DNA of 64,000 bases from Erinaceus europaeus (Eukaryota > Chordata > Mammalia > Eulipotyphla > Erinaceidae): the NCBI RefSeq assembly GCF_950295315.1, contig NC_080181.1:40143375-40207374 (forward strand). The letters are read 5' to 3'. Each line of letters starts with the position of its first letter. The first letter of the stretch is position 1. The translations under genes and the position numbers were made by a program. Below are positions 1-11,842 of the stretch, in pieces. The notes below the pieces were generated by a model that was not told where the DNA came from, did no database searches, and saw nothing but the letters and a program-made list of their open reading frames with translations.

Positions 1-638
1 ACCTGTAGCCACTAAGATAATCACACCATCCCCAGTATCTCCCCAGACACATGAAACTTCTCTTGCTTCCTGGCTTCAGTTCGTTGTCCCCACTCAGCCA
101 AGGGACCACCAGGGGCAGCGTCCTATCTCATTGATCAGAGTTCATTTGCTCTTGTCTGTCTTGAAAACACTGCAGAGCAGGAGGCAGAAGTGCCAGTTAG
201 GGGGAAGCTGATAGCCAGGGCCTAGGCGAGGGCTCAGGAAAGAAGACACTGACACTGGTGGTCCTTTCGCAGCAGGCCCATTTGGCCTGGTGGAGGCACA
301 AGGACTTTGATTTCTAAGAAACACAGGGCTCCTGCTGACAAACTTAGAGGGAGAGAAATGATCTGATCCGAATAGAGCTGGTTTTAGGAAGCCTGAGTTT
401 GGCAGTTGGTGTAGGATAGGCCAGCTGGAAAACAGACACCAGGGAGGAAAGCTCCTGCAAGAAAAGAGGGCTGGGGTGGGGAGGAGGTGCAGAGGAGGGA
501 TGAAGACATCGGAAGAGAGAAAGAAGGGCCAGGGGGAAATTCCAGCACCTAAAAATAGTTCTGCTCTTGCTAGAAGTGCAGGTGCTTCAGCCCAGCCACT
601 AGTGGGAGGAGGCAGCCAGCTTGTAATTAGCCAAAGAT

Positions 639-650
639 GGGGGGGGGGGG
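639..650 (+). repeat. Poly-G run
   Basis: Twelve consecutive G. Such runs are length-variable and prone to sequencing error. Confidence 0.9.
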
Positions 651-840
651 TGCTGCTAATTAGTGCTTCCTGGAGGACAAAAGCAGCTGGTATTTTCCTT
701 TCTAATTTCAGTACTGACGTCCTATTTTAACACAATGTGAGGATTCACTGGCAAGAGAGTGGGGACACAAAGAGATGAAAAGCAGAGGTAACCAGTAAGG
801 CCTTCAGCTGTTTCCAGGCTACAAGGGGATAGGAAGAAGA

Positions 841-878
841 TGTGTGTGTGGGGGGGGGGGGGGTGTGGGGGGTGTGTG
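841..878 (+). repeat. TG/G-rich simple repeat
   Basis: Short (TG)n running into a 13-G tract and a second G tract. It could form a G-quadruplex. No gene context is visible. Confidence 0.85.
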
Positions 879-1052
879 CAAAGGAAGCACTGTTCTCACC
901 AAAGGAAAAGTCTGAATCTCTCTGAAGTTCAGCTATGTTGTATTATGTACATAGCAAGGTGACTGAGGCTCCTGGGAAGATCAGGATTGTCTTTGGTGGC
1001 ATGAATCTTGTGAGTTCTGAATGTTGCTCTTTGTCTTTAAGAAACAGAGATA

Positions 1053-1295
1053 CAGGCTGGGTGGTGGTATACATTAGATAGAAATCACTTATTATCATGC
1101 ACAGGGACCTGGGCTCAAGCTCCCAACTCCCACCTGTTGGGGGGGGGTAGCTTCACAAATGGTAAAGCAGTGCTGCTGCTGTCTCTTTCTCCCTATCTCT
1201 CTCTCAATTCTTCTCCATCCTATCAAATAAAAGAAAAATACAGCCACCAGGAGTAGAGAGCTTATCACTGCAAGCATTGAGCTGCAGCAATTTAA
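1053..1295 (+). mobile_element. tRNA-derived SINE, type B, with 3' module
   Basis: It starts with the tRNA-like head (GGTGGTGGTATACATTAGA), has a degenerate B box near 1108, the cacctg core, then a CT-rich body and ATCAAATAAAAG. The module ccaccaggagtagagag follows. Moderately diverged. Confidence 0.85.
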
Positions 1296-3425
1296 AAAGG
1301 GAAAGGAGAAGAAAAATGGAGGAGAAAGAAGAGGAGGAGAAGAAAAGAAAGAAACAGAGATAAGCAAAAGCATAGAAGCCATGGAACACATATGTTACCC
1401 TGTATTTGGGGGATTTTGGACTGAGTTTGTTCCCCATAAGTTTAAAAGATCGTCATAAATATTTCAAACAAAGAATTAAGGAGAAAACATGATTTTTCAG
1501 GAATTTTAAACTTTATTCAGGAAAATTGAGAACATCCACATGTTGGAGTACATGTGGGCCAAAAGAGAGAGAAAGACAGAGAGATCCTGAGAGTCCTTGC
1601 TCACAGGATGGCAAGCTCACCTGGGAGAGGGAGGTGAGCCCCAAGACACGTTCATAGGTCTAGTTTATAAACATCAAAACCCCACTTTCACCTCCTTTCT
1701 AAGCTGCACACACACTTATTACCACTCCCATTTCCTGTGCAATAATTTTCTTCCCCCAGGTATGTGCCTGAGGAACATGTGTTTTGGCCTGGTGTATCAG
1801 AGTCTGTGTTCCTCTAGGTACTTCCTGTCAGTTCTGACCTCAACAACCCTCAATTCTTGGCCTGAGTAACACAGACAAGGTGAAGAGTTCCTCTTCCATA
1901 TCAGATAAAGCTTCAGGAAGTCATCTTTTTATCTTGTGATGGGGGATTGGCAGTTTCTTGGTGTAAAGAACCTTTCAGCCTGAGTTTATATCCTGAAGAT
2001 TCTTCTGCCTTCCTTCAATCTCTCCAAGTGTTTCACCTGTATTACTCATAATGAGAACTGGGTAAATGATAATTTCTGGTAAAACACACAGATGTATGGC
2101 TGATGCTCCAGACCTGAGACTTCCATAATTTCTTTCTTTCAGACTATTTCTCATACTCAGTGTGTGATGATTTGTGTTCCCTGTCAACATGTTGTGGGGG
2201 TGTTGGGGTCAGTGTAGGCAGGGACAGACACAGGAGAGAGCCATGCCTGGAAAGCACCTGGAACCTGGACACTTTGCTTCATCACACAATAACACGTATT
2301 TCCCATGCCAGTGGGAAGAAAATGAATGCTGCACAGGAAATGGAAGTGGTAACAATTGTGGTGTGGCTTGTAAAGGAAGTAAAGGTGGGGCCTTAGAAGT
2401 TTATAAAATTTAGGTTACGTTATGGTTTTTCTCTCTGCCTACTTGGGAACATTAACATGTAAGCAAATTTCTCTCATGCTTCTCTCTTTGTCTCTCTGTC
2501 TCCCTGTCACTCTCTCTCTCTCTCTTTCCCTCTGTAACTCTTATTCTCTCTCTCACTGCCCACATGTACTCCAGCAGGTGTATTCTCAGTTTTTCTGAAT
2601 ATAGTTTATTATTCCAGAAGATCATGCTTTTTTCTTCAATTATTTTTCTTTCTTTTTTTTTTTTTTTGAGTTTGTGTATGACAAATCTTTAAGCATGTGG
2701 GGAGCAAACTTGGCCTGTTTCTCACAATATGGGAAGGAGAGGGGGGGAACAAGGCAAAAGGTGTCTTTAAACTCTGTTAGTAGGATTCTAGATGATTATC
2801 CTCATTGGAAGAATCACAAGAGACTCTGTCCATTTCAGGGAGACAAACATTTATTGAAACAAAATGGATAGAAAAGAGAGAAAGGTATATGCACAGACAC
2901 TTGGAGCCCTGAAGAGGGAGAAAGAGGCACCCTCAGTTTCCAGAGGCAGACCCTGAGGGGTAACCTGGAATCCTCCAGTGACAGTTGACTTTAGTCATGG
3001 TCTCCAAGTGTGCACATCTACCTTCATAAGAATTTTATGGCCTTAGAGAGGTGGAAGGGGGAGATATCATGATATCTGGACCCTCTTCTAGGCTACCTGC
3101 AGGGTATTTCCAAAAAATAATCATTGATAATGCACTGAGGGCAGGAGATTAGGAGTGCATTTTTACTGCTTGATGTGTGTAGAACCATCTTTGCTTCTGC
3201 TGCAGTCAGGTGATTTCCCTGCTGTGCTGTTAACAGAAAACAAAACAAAAAAAAAAAATACACAAACAAAAATAAAGCCACTGTCTAACAATCTGTTCCA
3301 CAGGGCTGAGTGCTGCTACTTTTGCTTTGAGACAGAACCTCAAACAAAAAGGACACAATCCCTTCTCTCATGGAGTTTGCCTTTTTTTTTTTTTTTGAGA
3401 GTCAAAAGTAGACAATATACAAGGT
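1296..3425. other. No gene; CT-rich and T-rich tracts only
   Basis: An A/G-rich stretch follows the SINE, a CT-rich tract lies near 2479-2552 and a T-run at 2652-2667. The remaining sequence matches no repeat found elsewhere in the window and has no supported exon. Confidence 0.5.
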
Positions 3426-3427
3426 GT

Positions 3428-3710
3428 TGTGGGCCAGGCAGTGGCAAACCTGGTTAAGCACACATGTTACCATGCACAAGTACCCAAATACAGGTTCAAG
3501 ACCCCACTCCCACGATTAGGGGGAAGCTTCACAAGTGGTGAAGTAAGTACTGCAGATGTTTCTTTGTCTCTCTCCCTCTCTTCTCCTCCACTCTCAATTT
3601 CTCTCTGTCCTATGAAATAAATAAAGACAAAAATAAACAAAAAAATATCTTCCAAGGGTGATGGATTTGTTTCCCAGTGATAACCCTGATGGCCAAGAAA
3701 ATAAACAAGA
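3428..3710 (+). mobile_element. tRNA-derived SINE, type B, with 3' module
   Basis: Head gggccaggcagtggcaaacc, then the gttcaagaccccac B-box region, an aagcttcacaagtggtgaag core, a CT body and ATGAAATAAATAAAG. The module ends in cagtgataaccctgatggc. Open frames on either strand here are SINE reading frames. Confidence 0.9.
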
Positions 3711-4019
3711 TGGAACAGTCTGGACAATGTGGTATAAATACCCCCCAGCTCCCCACTCTGCTTCTCTAAATACATATGACAGGAGACAACCAAAGAAGAA
3801 ACCTCGTGGCCAATTAGAAGAAGAAGGTGGTCTGCTTTGGGATTCCATGACAGAAGAAAAGAAAATTCAAATGATATGTTGTGAATATACATATTGAGTT
3901 TTTTTTCTTTTCTTTTCACTATCCCACTTCAATTCTCCTCTATGAATTCACCTCTCCTGTCATTAAGAGAAAAAAAAAAGTTTCTTGAGGCCTGGGAAAT
4001 GGAGTGCCTAAAGTGGTTG

Positions 4020-4121
4020 GAATCTCAGGTGAGAGTGCTCAACTTTTGTACCTGTTATTGTGGATGCCACAGTGATGTTCTGGTTCTTGCTCTCTCATCT
4101 CTGTCTCTTTCTCTCCCTCTT

Positions 4122-4160
<39 letters not shown>
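4020..4160 (+). repeat. Old type-D SINE remnant ending in a (TG)n microsatellite
   Basis: The segment cacagtgatgttctggttc followed by a CT-rich run matches the 3' half of type-D SINEs. From 4124 to 4159 it is a pure (TG)n dinucleotide repeat. Confidence 0.65.
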
Positions 4161-4161
<1 letters not shown>

Positions 4162-4204
4162 CAGGGATATCCCTTGATCTTGGTGCCTTCATGATCGCAC
4201 CATT

Positions 4205-4385
4205 ACTGAAGCTATATTTTTATAGAGGATGAGAGAGATATCATGGGTAAGACAGAGAGAAAGAGATATCTTTATCACTGTTCCACTGACTGTGAAGCTC
4301 CTTCCCTATAGATGTTTGTGGAAGGGGTAGGGGGAACTAGGGAGCTTGAACCCAGCAGTTTCTTGCTATCTGTTAATGGGGTAAC
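4205..4385 (-). mobile_element. Diverged antisense SINE
   Basis: The AGAGACAGAGA-like stretch, a degenerate tgtgaagctccttccc core and gcttgaacccagcag resemble the antisense type-B body. Strongly diverged. Confidence 0.5.
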
Positions 4386-4719
4386 TTTTGGGGAACCATC
4401 TAAAGATAAGTGTTGGTCGCCTAGAGGACCAACTCTGTGATTATAGGCCTGGGAGTGCCAATTGTACCCCTACATGTGCACACTCACACACCCTGAGGGT
4501 GTGGAGGGGAGGGGAAGTTGAGTTCTGTTGTTAGAAGCCAAGTTAATTAATCATATCAATATTATGAAATATCTCTAAAATACCAAAAGGACAAAGTTAG
4601 GAAAGCTTCCAGGTTGGTGAGCATATGGAGATGTGGAGGAAATGACACTCCAAAAGGCAGGTCACGCCTTTCTGTCTTCCATACTTTGTCTTGTGTTTCT
4701 TTTCTATGTGGATCTTCTT

Positions 4720-7197
4720 TTTTTTTTTTTTTCATTTTTTTATTAGTGAAGTATAATTTTTTTTATTTAAGAAAGGATTAATTAACAAAACCATAGGGTA
4801 GGAGGGGTACAACTCCACACAATTCCCACCACCCAATCTCCATATCCCACCCCCTCCCCTGATAGCTTTCCCATTCTCTATCCCTCTGGGAGCATGGACC
4901 CAGGGTCATTGTGGGTTGCAGAAGGTAGAAGGTCTGGCTTCTGTAATTGCTTGCCCGCTGAACATGGACGTTGACTGGTCGGTCCATACTCCCAGTCTGC
5001 CTCTCTCTTTCCCTAGTAGGGTGTGTCTCTGGGGAAGCTGAGCTCCAGGACATATTGGTGGGGTCTTCAATCCAGGGAAGCCTGGCCAGCATCCTGATGG
5101 CATCTGGAACCTGGTGACTGAAAAGAGAGTTAACATACAAAGCCAAACAAATTGTTGAGCAATCATGGACCCAAAGCTTGGAATAGTGGAGAGGAAGTGT
5201 TAGGGAGGTACTCACTGCAAACTCTAGTGTACTTCTGCTTTCAGGTATATATTTTGCAGTAGTTTATAGATACGTGTGAAGATATGCTCTCTCTCACAGA
5301 AACTGTTGTATATCTAGGTTTTGGGACTTTGTTAGAAAGTGAACCACCTGAGATGAAATTAGAGTATATGAAAGGAAAGGTCTCACATGAGTAATGAAGC
5401 TGAAGGGTTGTCATTCCACATGTGAAGTCTCTGGACACAGTCTGAAGTGAAGCATGTTGAGGTGGCAATCGTTGCGTTGGTTAGGTTGAGATCAGCGGAT
5501 GCAGTATTATTTGATATGGATTGGGAGAGGCATACGGGAAAGTGGGCCCTATCCAAGGGTTCCAGGTTGGGGGAAGTAGGGGCTCTATAGTGGAGATGTG
5601 AGGTTCCTGCTGTCTTAGGGTTCAAAAAGACAATTGATAGTTAATATTATCATAACATTATTTGGTAATTGGGTTAACTTTGAAAAGTCCTTTTGTTAGG
5701 GTTTGCTGTGCAGTACCCAGTATCTTGTATATCGCTGTGCTATTGGATGCTTCTGATCTACTTGGTCTAGGCTTTTGAGAGAGTCCGCATATCAAATACA
5801 CAGCCTATATATTAAAAAGATTCAGTTTGTGTTTTGAAAAACTTGGAGACATACAATTAATTTTACCCCTCTCAAATTAATTAACTAGTGATTTATATGT
5901 CTACATGTTGCTAAGAGTGTACATAAACACCATTCCCACCACCAAAAGACTGTGACCCATCCCTCCCTCTCACTCCCTCCCCCCACTGGCCCAGGATGCT
6001 GCATGTCTACCCCTTACCACAGGGTTTTTACTTTGGTGCCCTACTTACAATTTGGTCAGGTTCTGCTTTTAGTTTCCCTTTCAGATCTTCTTAGTCAACT
6101 TATGTTTATGAGTGGGATCATCCCATACTCATCTTTATCTTTCTGACTTAGCTCACTTAACATAATTCCTTCTAGCTCTGTCCAAGATGGGTCAGAGAAG
6201 GTGGGTTCATTGTTCTTGATAGCTGCATAGTATTCCATTGTGTATATATACCACAGCTTTCTCAGCCACTCATCTGTTGTTGGGCACCTGGGTTGCTTCC
6301 AGGTTTTAGCTATTATGAATTGTCTGCTATGAACATAGGAGTACACACCTCTTTTGGGTTGGGTGTTATGGAGTCCTTGGGGTATAACCCCAGGAGAGGA
6401 ATTACTGGATCATATGGAAGGTCCATGTCTAGCCTTCTGAGAGTTTTCCAGACTGCTCTCCACAGAGGCTGTACTAATTTACATTCCCACCAGCAATGTA
6501 AAAGGGTTCCTCTGTCCCCACAACCTCTCCGGCATTTGTTGCTGCTGTCCTTTTTGATGTATGCCATTCTTACAGGAGTGAGGTGGTATCTTAGTGTTGT
6601 CTTAATTTGCATTTCTCTCACAATCAGTGACCTAAAGCAGTTTTTCATATGTTTGTTAGCCTTTTGGATCCCTCTGTAGTGAATATTTTGTTCATATCCT
6701 CTGCCCATTTTTGGATGAGGTCATTTGCTTTTTTGGTGCTAAGCTTGCTGAGCTCTTTATATATTTTGGTGATTAGTTTCTTGTCTGATGTATGGTATGT
6801 GAAGATCTTCTCCCATTCTGTGAGTGGTCTCTTTGTTTTTTTAATAATTTCTTTGGATGTGCAGAAGCTTTTCAATTTGATGTAGTCCCATTGGTTTGTT
6901 TCTGCTTTTGTCTTCCTTGCAATTGGGTTTGATTCATCAAAGATGTCCTTGAGGTGTAGGTGGGACACTGTTTTACCAATGTTTTCCTCTAAGTATTTGA
7001 TTGTTTCTGGTCTGACATCTAGGTCTTTGATCCATTTGGAGTTGATTTTTGTTTCTGGTGAGATAAAGTGGTTCAATTTCATTCTTCTGCATGTTACAAC
7101 CCAGTTTTCCCAGCACCATTTATTGAAGAGAGCCCCATTTTTCCATTTAATCCTTTGGGCCCCCTTATCAAAGATTAGATGTCCATAGGTGTGGGGA
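4720..7197 (-). mobile_element. 5'-truncated L1 (short-UTR, young lineage)
   Basis: A perfect 17-bp TSD (TCTATGTGGATCTTCTT) at 4703-4719 and 7198-7214 defines the insertion. Its poly(A) reads as poly-T at the left edge. A 3' UTR of about 1.35 kb is followed by the C-terminal third of ORF2. It aligns along its length with the L1s at 34356-42190 and 56273-60175. Classic truncated L1 insertion. Confidence 0.95.
6095..7197 (-). pseudogene. L1 ORF2 C-terminal fragment
   Basis: It encodes the region downstream of the reverse transcriptase: the cysteine-rich stretch ([18 protein letters not shown]) and the [15 protein letters not shown] block near the L1 ORF2p C-terminus. The frame shifts near 6345 and near 6650-6700, so it cannot make a continuous product. 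The endonuclease and RT domains are lost to 5' truncation. Confidence 0.93.
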
Positions 7198-7539
7198 TCT
7201 ATGTGGATCTTCTTAAGCTTTATTCTTTGTAATATATTGGTTATCAGATGAGTAAGCATGTGTCCTGGGTTTTACTAGTCTCTCTGGCAAATTAATCAAC
7301 CCTTAGGAGGAGCAGGAAGTCCCTCTTCCCTCTAAATTTTTCTCTGTTTCTCCCCCCATATCTATTTAATTAGGAAAGAACACCAGGTACACCACTTGTG
7401 TGAGGGTCAAGGTTTTTACGAGAAATAGCCAAGAGACAGTGCAGTAGGTACTGTGTGAGGAGTGAGGTGGTGCACAAGTTCCAAGACCAATCGACAAAAG
7501 CACAAATACAATTATCACCAAGCTCTAGTGTTGCATCTT

Positions 7540-7660
7540 CTAAAAAAATTTTATTTATGAGAAGGAAACACTTACAAAAACCATAGGATAAGAGGGATAC
7601 AATTCCCACCACCAGAACTCTGTATCCCATCACTTTCCTTGGTAGCTTTCCTATGTTATT
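7540..7660 (-). mobile_element. L1 3'-end fragment
   Basis: About 120 bp matching the terminal L1 3' UTR (aaaaccataggataagaggg; attcccaccaccagaactc), ending at the gctttcctatg point where other short L1 ends also stop. Confidence 0.85.
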
Positions 7661-7910
7661 GAATCTTACAAGCAACTGATGTGGGGTCCTTGTAATGACA
7701 GGGGTTGGGTCTGCACTGCTCTGTTACCTGCTGGCTTGTAGAAGGTCAATGAACAAAAGATTGGCAGTCTCTCCACTTCTAGGGCTGACTCTCTCATTAC
7801 CTTCACACCCAGTCTAGAATCAAGTCATGACTCTTGATCATTAGAAAAGTATATTATTTCTAATCTAGGATGAATGTATTTCACCTTATTTTTATGATTT
7901 TTTGGGGGGG

Positions 7911-8099
7911 ATGCATTGGATCGACCTTCTCGTGGTGCATCCCGTGAGTACCCATTCATTGGGGAAACTGACGATCCTTCCTAGCCCACTGAATCCACAT
8001 GGATCCCAGTCACTTTCAAAGCCAGCAACAAGCAGCTCCTGACAGCTTTCAACCAGACCTGTTGACTGGCTACGGAAGAAGGGCAAACGCTAGAAGAAG
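7911..8099 (+). mobile_element. Vingi-type non-autonomous derivative (189 bp)
   Basis: The first ~142 bp match the first 141 bp of the copy at 44745-45311. The last 41 bp match that copy's end (ctgttgactggct to gctagaagaag). The 384 bp in between are missing, and both breakpoints sit near the short word ctgttg. It begins at the same base (gatgcattggatcgacc) and ends at the same TAGAAGAAG as the other copy. No poly(A) and no clear TSD. Internally deleted Vingi families are published for hedgehog. The family name is from knowledge; the shared ends are seen directly. Confidence 0.8.
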
Positions 8100-8199
8100 T
8101 GCCAACCCAGATTCGGCCCACACTCCAGGAACTCCTCTTGGTCAGAACAGCTAGTCAGGGGAGGTGGGGAGAGGCATATTTCTTAGTAGCTCTTCATTA

Positions 8200-8335
8200 A
8201 AAAAAAATATTTTGCTTATTCATTTATTGTATAGAGACAGAGATAAACTGAAAAGGAAGAGGGAGAAAGAGAGACAGAAAGAGATCTGTAGCTCTGCTTC
8301 ACTGCTTGTGAAGCTACCACCCCCCCCCCGTAAGT
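8200..8335 (-). mobile_element. Antisense SINE, 5'-truncated
   Basis: A-rich tail (read as T/A), the agagacagagataaactg body and gcttcactgcttgtgaagct core. It stops at a C-run before the tRNA head. Confidence 0.75.
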
Positions 8336-8406
8336 GAATTAATTTTAAAGAATTTTGTCAGCTGTATGAGAAGCCCAGGAGTTTCTATCTCCCCATCTTT
8401 ACAAAG

Positions 8407-8613
8407 GGTTTTCTTTTTCTTTTTTTATTTTTTAATCTCTTTATTTATTGGATAGAAATGCTCAGAAATTGAGAGGGAAGGGGGAGATAGACAGAAAGTT
8501 ACCTGCAACCATTTGCAAAACGTTCCCCCTACAGGTGGGGACTGAGGGCTCGAACCTGTGTTCTTGCACATTTTAACACATGTTTTCAATCAGGTGCACC
8601 ACCACCCAGCTCT
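8407..8613 (-). mobile_element. Antisense type-B SINE
   Basis: Complete in outline: tail, body, core cccctacaggtggggactg, B box as gggctcgaacctg, and head ending gtgcaccaccacccagctc. Confidence 0.88.
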
Positions 8614-8626
8614 GGTATTGGTTTTC

Positions 8627-8923
8627 TTTTTTTTTTAAATATTTATTTTATTTATTTTGTTGCCCTTTTGTTGCCCTTGTTGTTTTATTGTTGTAGTTAT
8701 TATTACTGTTGTTGTTGTCGTTGTTGGATAGGACAGAGAGAAATGGAGAGAGGAGGGGAAGACAGAGAGGAGGAGAGAAAGATAGACACCTGCAGACCTG
8801 TTTCACCGCCTGTGAAGCGACTCCCCTGCAGGTGGGGAGCCGGGGTTCGAACCGGGATCCTTAGGCCGGTCCTTGTGCTTTGCGCCACCTGCGCTTAACC
8901 CACTGCACTACCGCCCGACTCCC
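8627..8923 (-). mobile_element. Antisense type-A SINE, young
   Basis: 13-bp TSD (GGTATTGGTTTTC) at 8614-8626 and 8924-8936. An almost perfect copy: TTGTTGCCC/TTATTGTTG body, core, B box (read as ggggttcgaaccgggatcc) and head ending accgcccgactcc. Low divergence suggests recent insertion. Confidence 0.95.
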
Positions 8924-8989
8924 GGTATTGGTTTTCAATGACTGAGTTTCTAGAAAAGCCCTAGTCCTTCTCCGAACTTTTTTTTAACG

Positions 8990-9200
8990 TCTTCTTTTTA
9001 TTTAAGTTTTAAGTTGTTTGATGTATACAGACTTCTCTGCTCTGGGCTGGCATTCAGATAGAAAAGGAGAGACAAAGACAGAAAGGTGGGCCAGGAGGGA
9101 AGACAAAAACAGCACCAAATTTTCTTCCATTGTAGTTGGGGTTGGGCTCAAATGTAGATAGGACACCTAGCAAAGCAGGCACACTATCCGGGGGAACTAT
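8990..9200 (-). mobile_element. Old type-E tRNA-like SINE, antisense
   Basis: Read in reverse it has gtgtgcctgctttgctagg, a degenerate gagcccaacccca B-box region and ttggtgctg before a CT-rich body. Resembles the antisense element at 23094-23262. Confidence 0.5.
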
Positions 9201-10319
9201 TTTTTAGGCTTATTTTTCTGGACTCCTAACATCGTTCTCAGCTTTCCCTATATCAAATTTATTTCCCTGCTAGTCTGTATTATTCAGACCAATATCAGCA
9301 AAGAGAATCAGTATAACTACAACTCAATCGCTTTGATCATTTCAGCATACACTTAGCATGACCCTTGAAATCACGCTGTAATTATAAGGATGAAAGATGT
9401 TGTTTGCTTCCAATCTTCATCCCTTCATTCTGTAGTTTCCTGGCATTATGTCTCTTACTTATGCCTGCTTTCTCACTTATTCGGAGGTGATTACTTCTTG
9501 CTCAACAGGGAAGCAGGGAAATATTGATATTTTGGCTGTAATAAAGCTTTTTGGCTGAGAACTGTAATTGCAGTCTTTAGAAACAACCAGTATTTTCTTG
9601 GGGAGCTTTTAAATAGAAAGAGTACCTGTGAGGTAGAAGCATTCTTTGTGGAAATAGATGGAGACTGAATGGGTAGGACTCCAGTGACTATTAGCCATCT
9701 ATATAATAAGAGTGTCTGTATAATTTCACATTCACTTTTTCTTTTGAAACATGCACATTCTCTTGTATTTGTTGTGTTGTACAATTTTTCCTACTATAGA
9801 ACAGTGGTCTAAATAATGGCAACTTGTATGTCTAAAGATTAAATATACATGAATAAAAGCATAATCTGATGGCATGGTCCAGCCAACCAAGTCAGTATAA
9901 CCTACAGAGAAATTGCACCTCAAGATATTTCAGACTGAAATCCACTTAGTACCCTGGGCTGCTTGAAATGAGTATCTTATAAAGCAATTGGTGTCAGGAA
10001 TTTTGCTTTTCCTGAAGGAATAAATATTGTTTTCAGGAAAGACACAAAGTGAGACCACTTACTCAGGAGCTCCAGGTCTAGAGATCTGCAGTCAGAGTGT
10101 TGAGTGTTCTTATTTGGTAGAGTCAAAGTTTGACTTTTTTTTTCCTTTGGAAGAATTATAGCCCAGCACAAGTAGTCTTATTCTTCTCACTGGTCTTCTT
10201 GTTTATACTTTATCCCATGAGAGGCCTCAATAGTGTTGTTTCACAAGAGTAGCTGACATGACTTCAAGTCAACAGTAAAATATAGTTGTTGACACATGTG
10301 AAAGTTTTTCTCAGTTTTC
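9201..10319. other. No gene or recognised repeat
   Basis: About 1.1 kb of AT-rich sequence with no match to the repeat families in this window and no supported exon. It may be single-copy. Confidence 0.5.
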
Positions 10320-10915
10320 TGCAAAACACTCTAACACTCTAACCATCCCATCTACCCCTCACCCCCTCACTCTGCTGCCTAGGTCCTCCTGGACCATCAT
10401 GCTCCAGGACCTGAAAGCCCCGCCCCCTTCTTCCCTCAGAGTCCTTTACTTTGGTGCAATTCACCAAACCCAGTCCAAGTTACGCTTCGCTATTCCCTTG
10501 CCTGTTCTTTATTTCTCAACTTCTCTCTCTCTATGAGTAGGATCATCCCATATTCACCCTTCTCTTTCTGGCTTGTCTCATTTAACAAGATTCCTTCAAG
10601 TTACATCTAAAAATGAGGTAAAGAAGGTGAATTTATCATTTTTAGTAGCTGAGAAATATTTCATTGTATATCTATACCACAACTATCTCAGCCACTCATC
10701 TGTTGTTGCTTCCAGATTTGGGCTATTACAAATTGTGCTGCTATGTAGAGAAAGGTATGCAATGATGTATTCAATGTTGCAGAGAGGTTCAGGATGCAGA
10801 GATGTTGATCTAGGGCTTTATAAATTTGATGTTGCTTTGGTTAACTGATGAACACTCTTACCAACAATGTATAAGGGCCCATTTTATCCACATTCTACCA
10901 GATTAGACCTCTACT
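10320..10915 (-). mobile_element. Old L1 fragment (3' UTR and ORF2 end)
   Basis: Diverged match to the UTR/ORF2 junction of the younger L1s (atgagtaggatcatcccata; ttccttcaagttacatct; cagccactcatctgttgttg). It carries an unrelated stretch after 10745. Confidence 0.8.
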
Positions 10916-11401
10916 TTGTCCTTTGAAATCCGTTTGAGCCAGTGCCGTTCAAATCCACCAATTACTTCACACAGACAAAGGAACTGTGCTTTTTCTGTGA
11001 CATGATTTCTCAACAGAGTCCAGCATGTGGGGAGATAAACAATAAAGGGAAGCAGATACTATTACATTAAAATGTGTAGCTACATAATGAGACAATCCAC
11101 TATTTGGGGAGAGGAGCAGTGTTCGTGGAATATTGGAATATTTAAGAATTGGTTTCAGAAGATAGAGCTCTGTTACTCTCAGTTCTCACCTTGAAATTGA
11201 CTGGACACATGCATAGTTTCAGCTCTTGCTGTCATATTAACCCCAGTATGAGGATCGTATCTGCCACAGGCAATGCTACATTTTCAGCAGTGACTACTGA
11301 AATACAGAGCTTTGTCTTAATGTCTTCACTTAGAGGTCATACCAGAATCATTCTATATAGGGTGAACTATTTGAGAACTCCAATAGTTTCTATTCTCTTT
11401 A
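10916..11401. other. No gene or recognised repeat
   Basis: Nothing recognisable. Probably old or single-copy sequence. Confidence 0.5.
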
Positions 11402-11525
11402 TGTATATTTATAAAAAGGAAACACTGACAAAAACATAGGATAAGAGGGGTACAATGCCACACAATTCCCACCATCAGAATTTTGTATCCCATCCCCTCC
11501 CCTGATAACTTTCCTTCTATTCTCT
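11402..11525 (-). mobile_element. L1 3'-terminal stub
   Basis: Only the last ~115 bp of an L1 3' UTR, from its A-rich tail to the ctattctc point, where a second L1 tail begins directly. Confidence 0.85.
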
Positions 11526-11820
11526 TTTTTTATTTTTTTATTTATTTAAAAAAGGAGACATGAACAAAACTGTAGGATAAGAGGGATACAACTCCACACA
11601 ATTCCCACCACCAGAACTCCATATCCCATCCTCTCCCCTGATAGCTTTCCTATTCTTTATCCCTCTGGGAGTATTGTGGGATGCAGAAAGTGGAAGGTCT
11701 GGCTTCTGTAACTGCTTCCCCACTAAACATGGTAATTAACTGGTCGATCCATTCTCCCAGCCTGCCTCTCTCTTTTCCTAGTGGGGTGGGTCTCTGGGGA
11801 AGAGGAGCTCCAGGACACAT
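11526..11820 (-). mobile_element. L1 3' end, 5'-truncated
   Basis: Second L1 3' UTR end directly abutting the previous stub. Tail (T-rich), ggataagagggatacaactc, tggaaggtctggcttctg, and truncation after ctccaggacacat. Confidence 0.9.
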
Positions 11821-11842
11821 GAACTGAAGAATGGAGTTAATG

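Larger units (their letters stand above)
1..1040. other. No gene or recognised repeat
   Basis: No repeat family seen elsewhere in the window and no convincing exon. The short open frames here show no recognisable domain. Two G-rich simple tracts are listed separately. Confidence 0.6.

Noticed and set aside
8830..8890. tRNA-like B boxes (GGTTCGAACC) in SINEs as tRNA genes
   Set aside because: Each sits in a full SINE with body and A-rich tail. No intact cloverleaf of about 73 bases was found.
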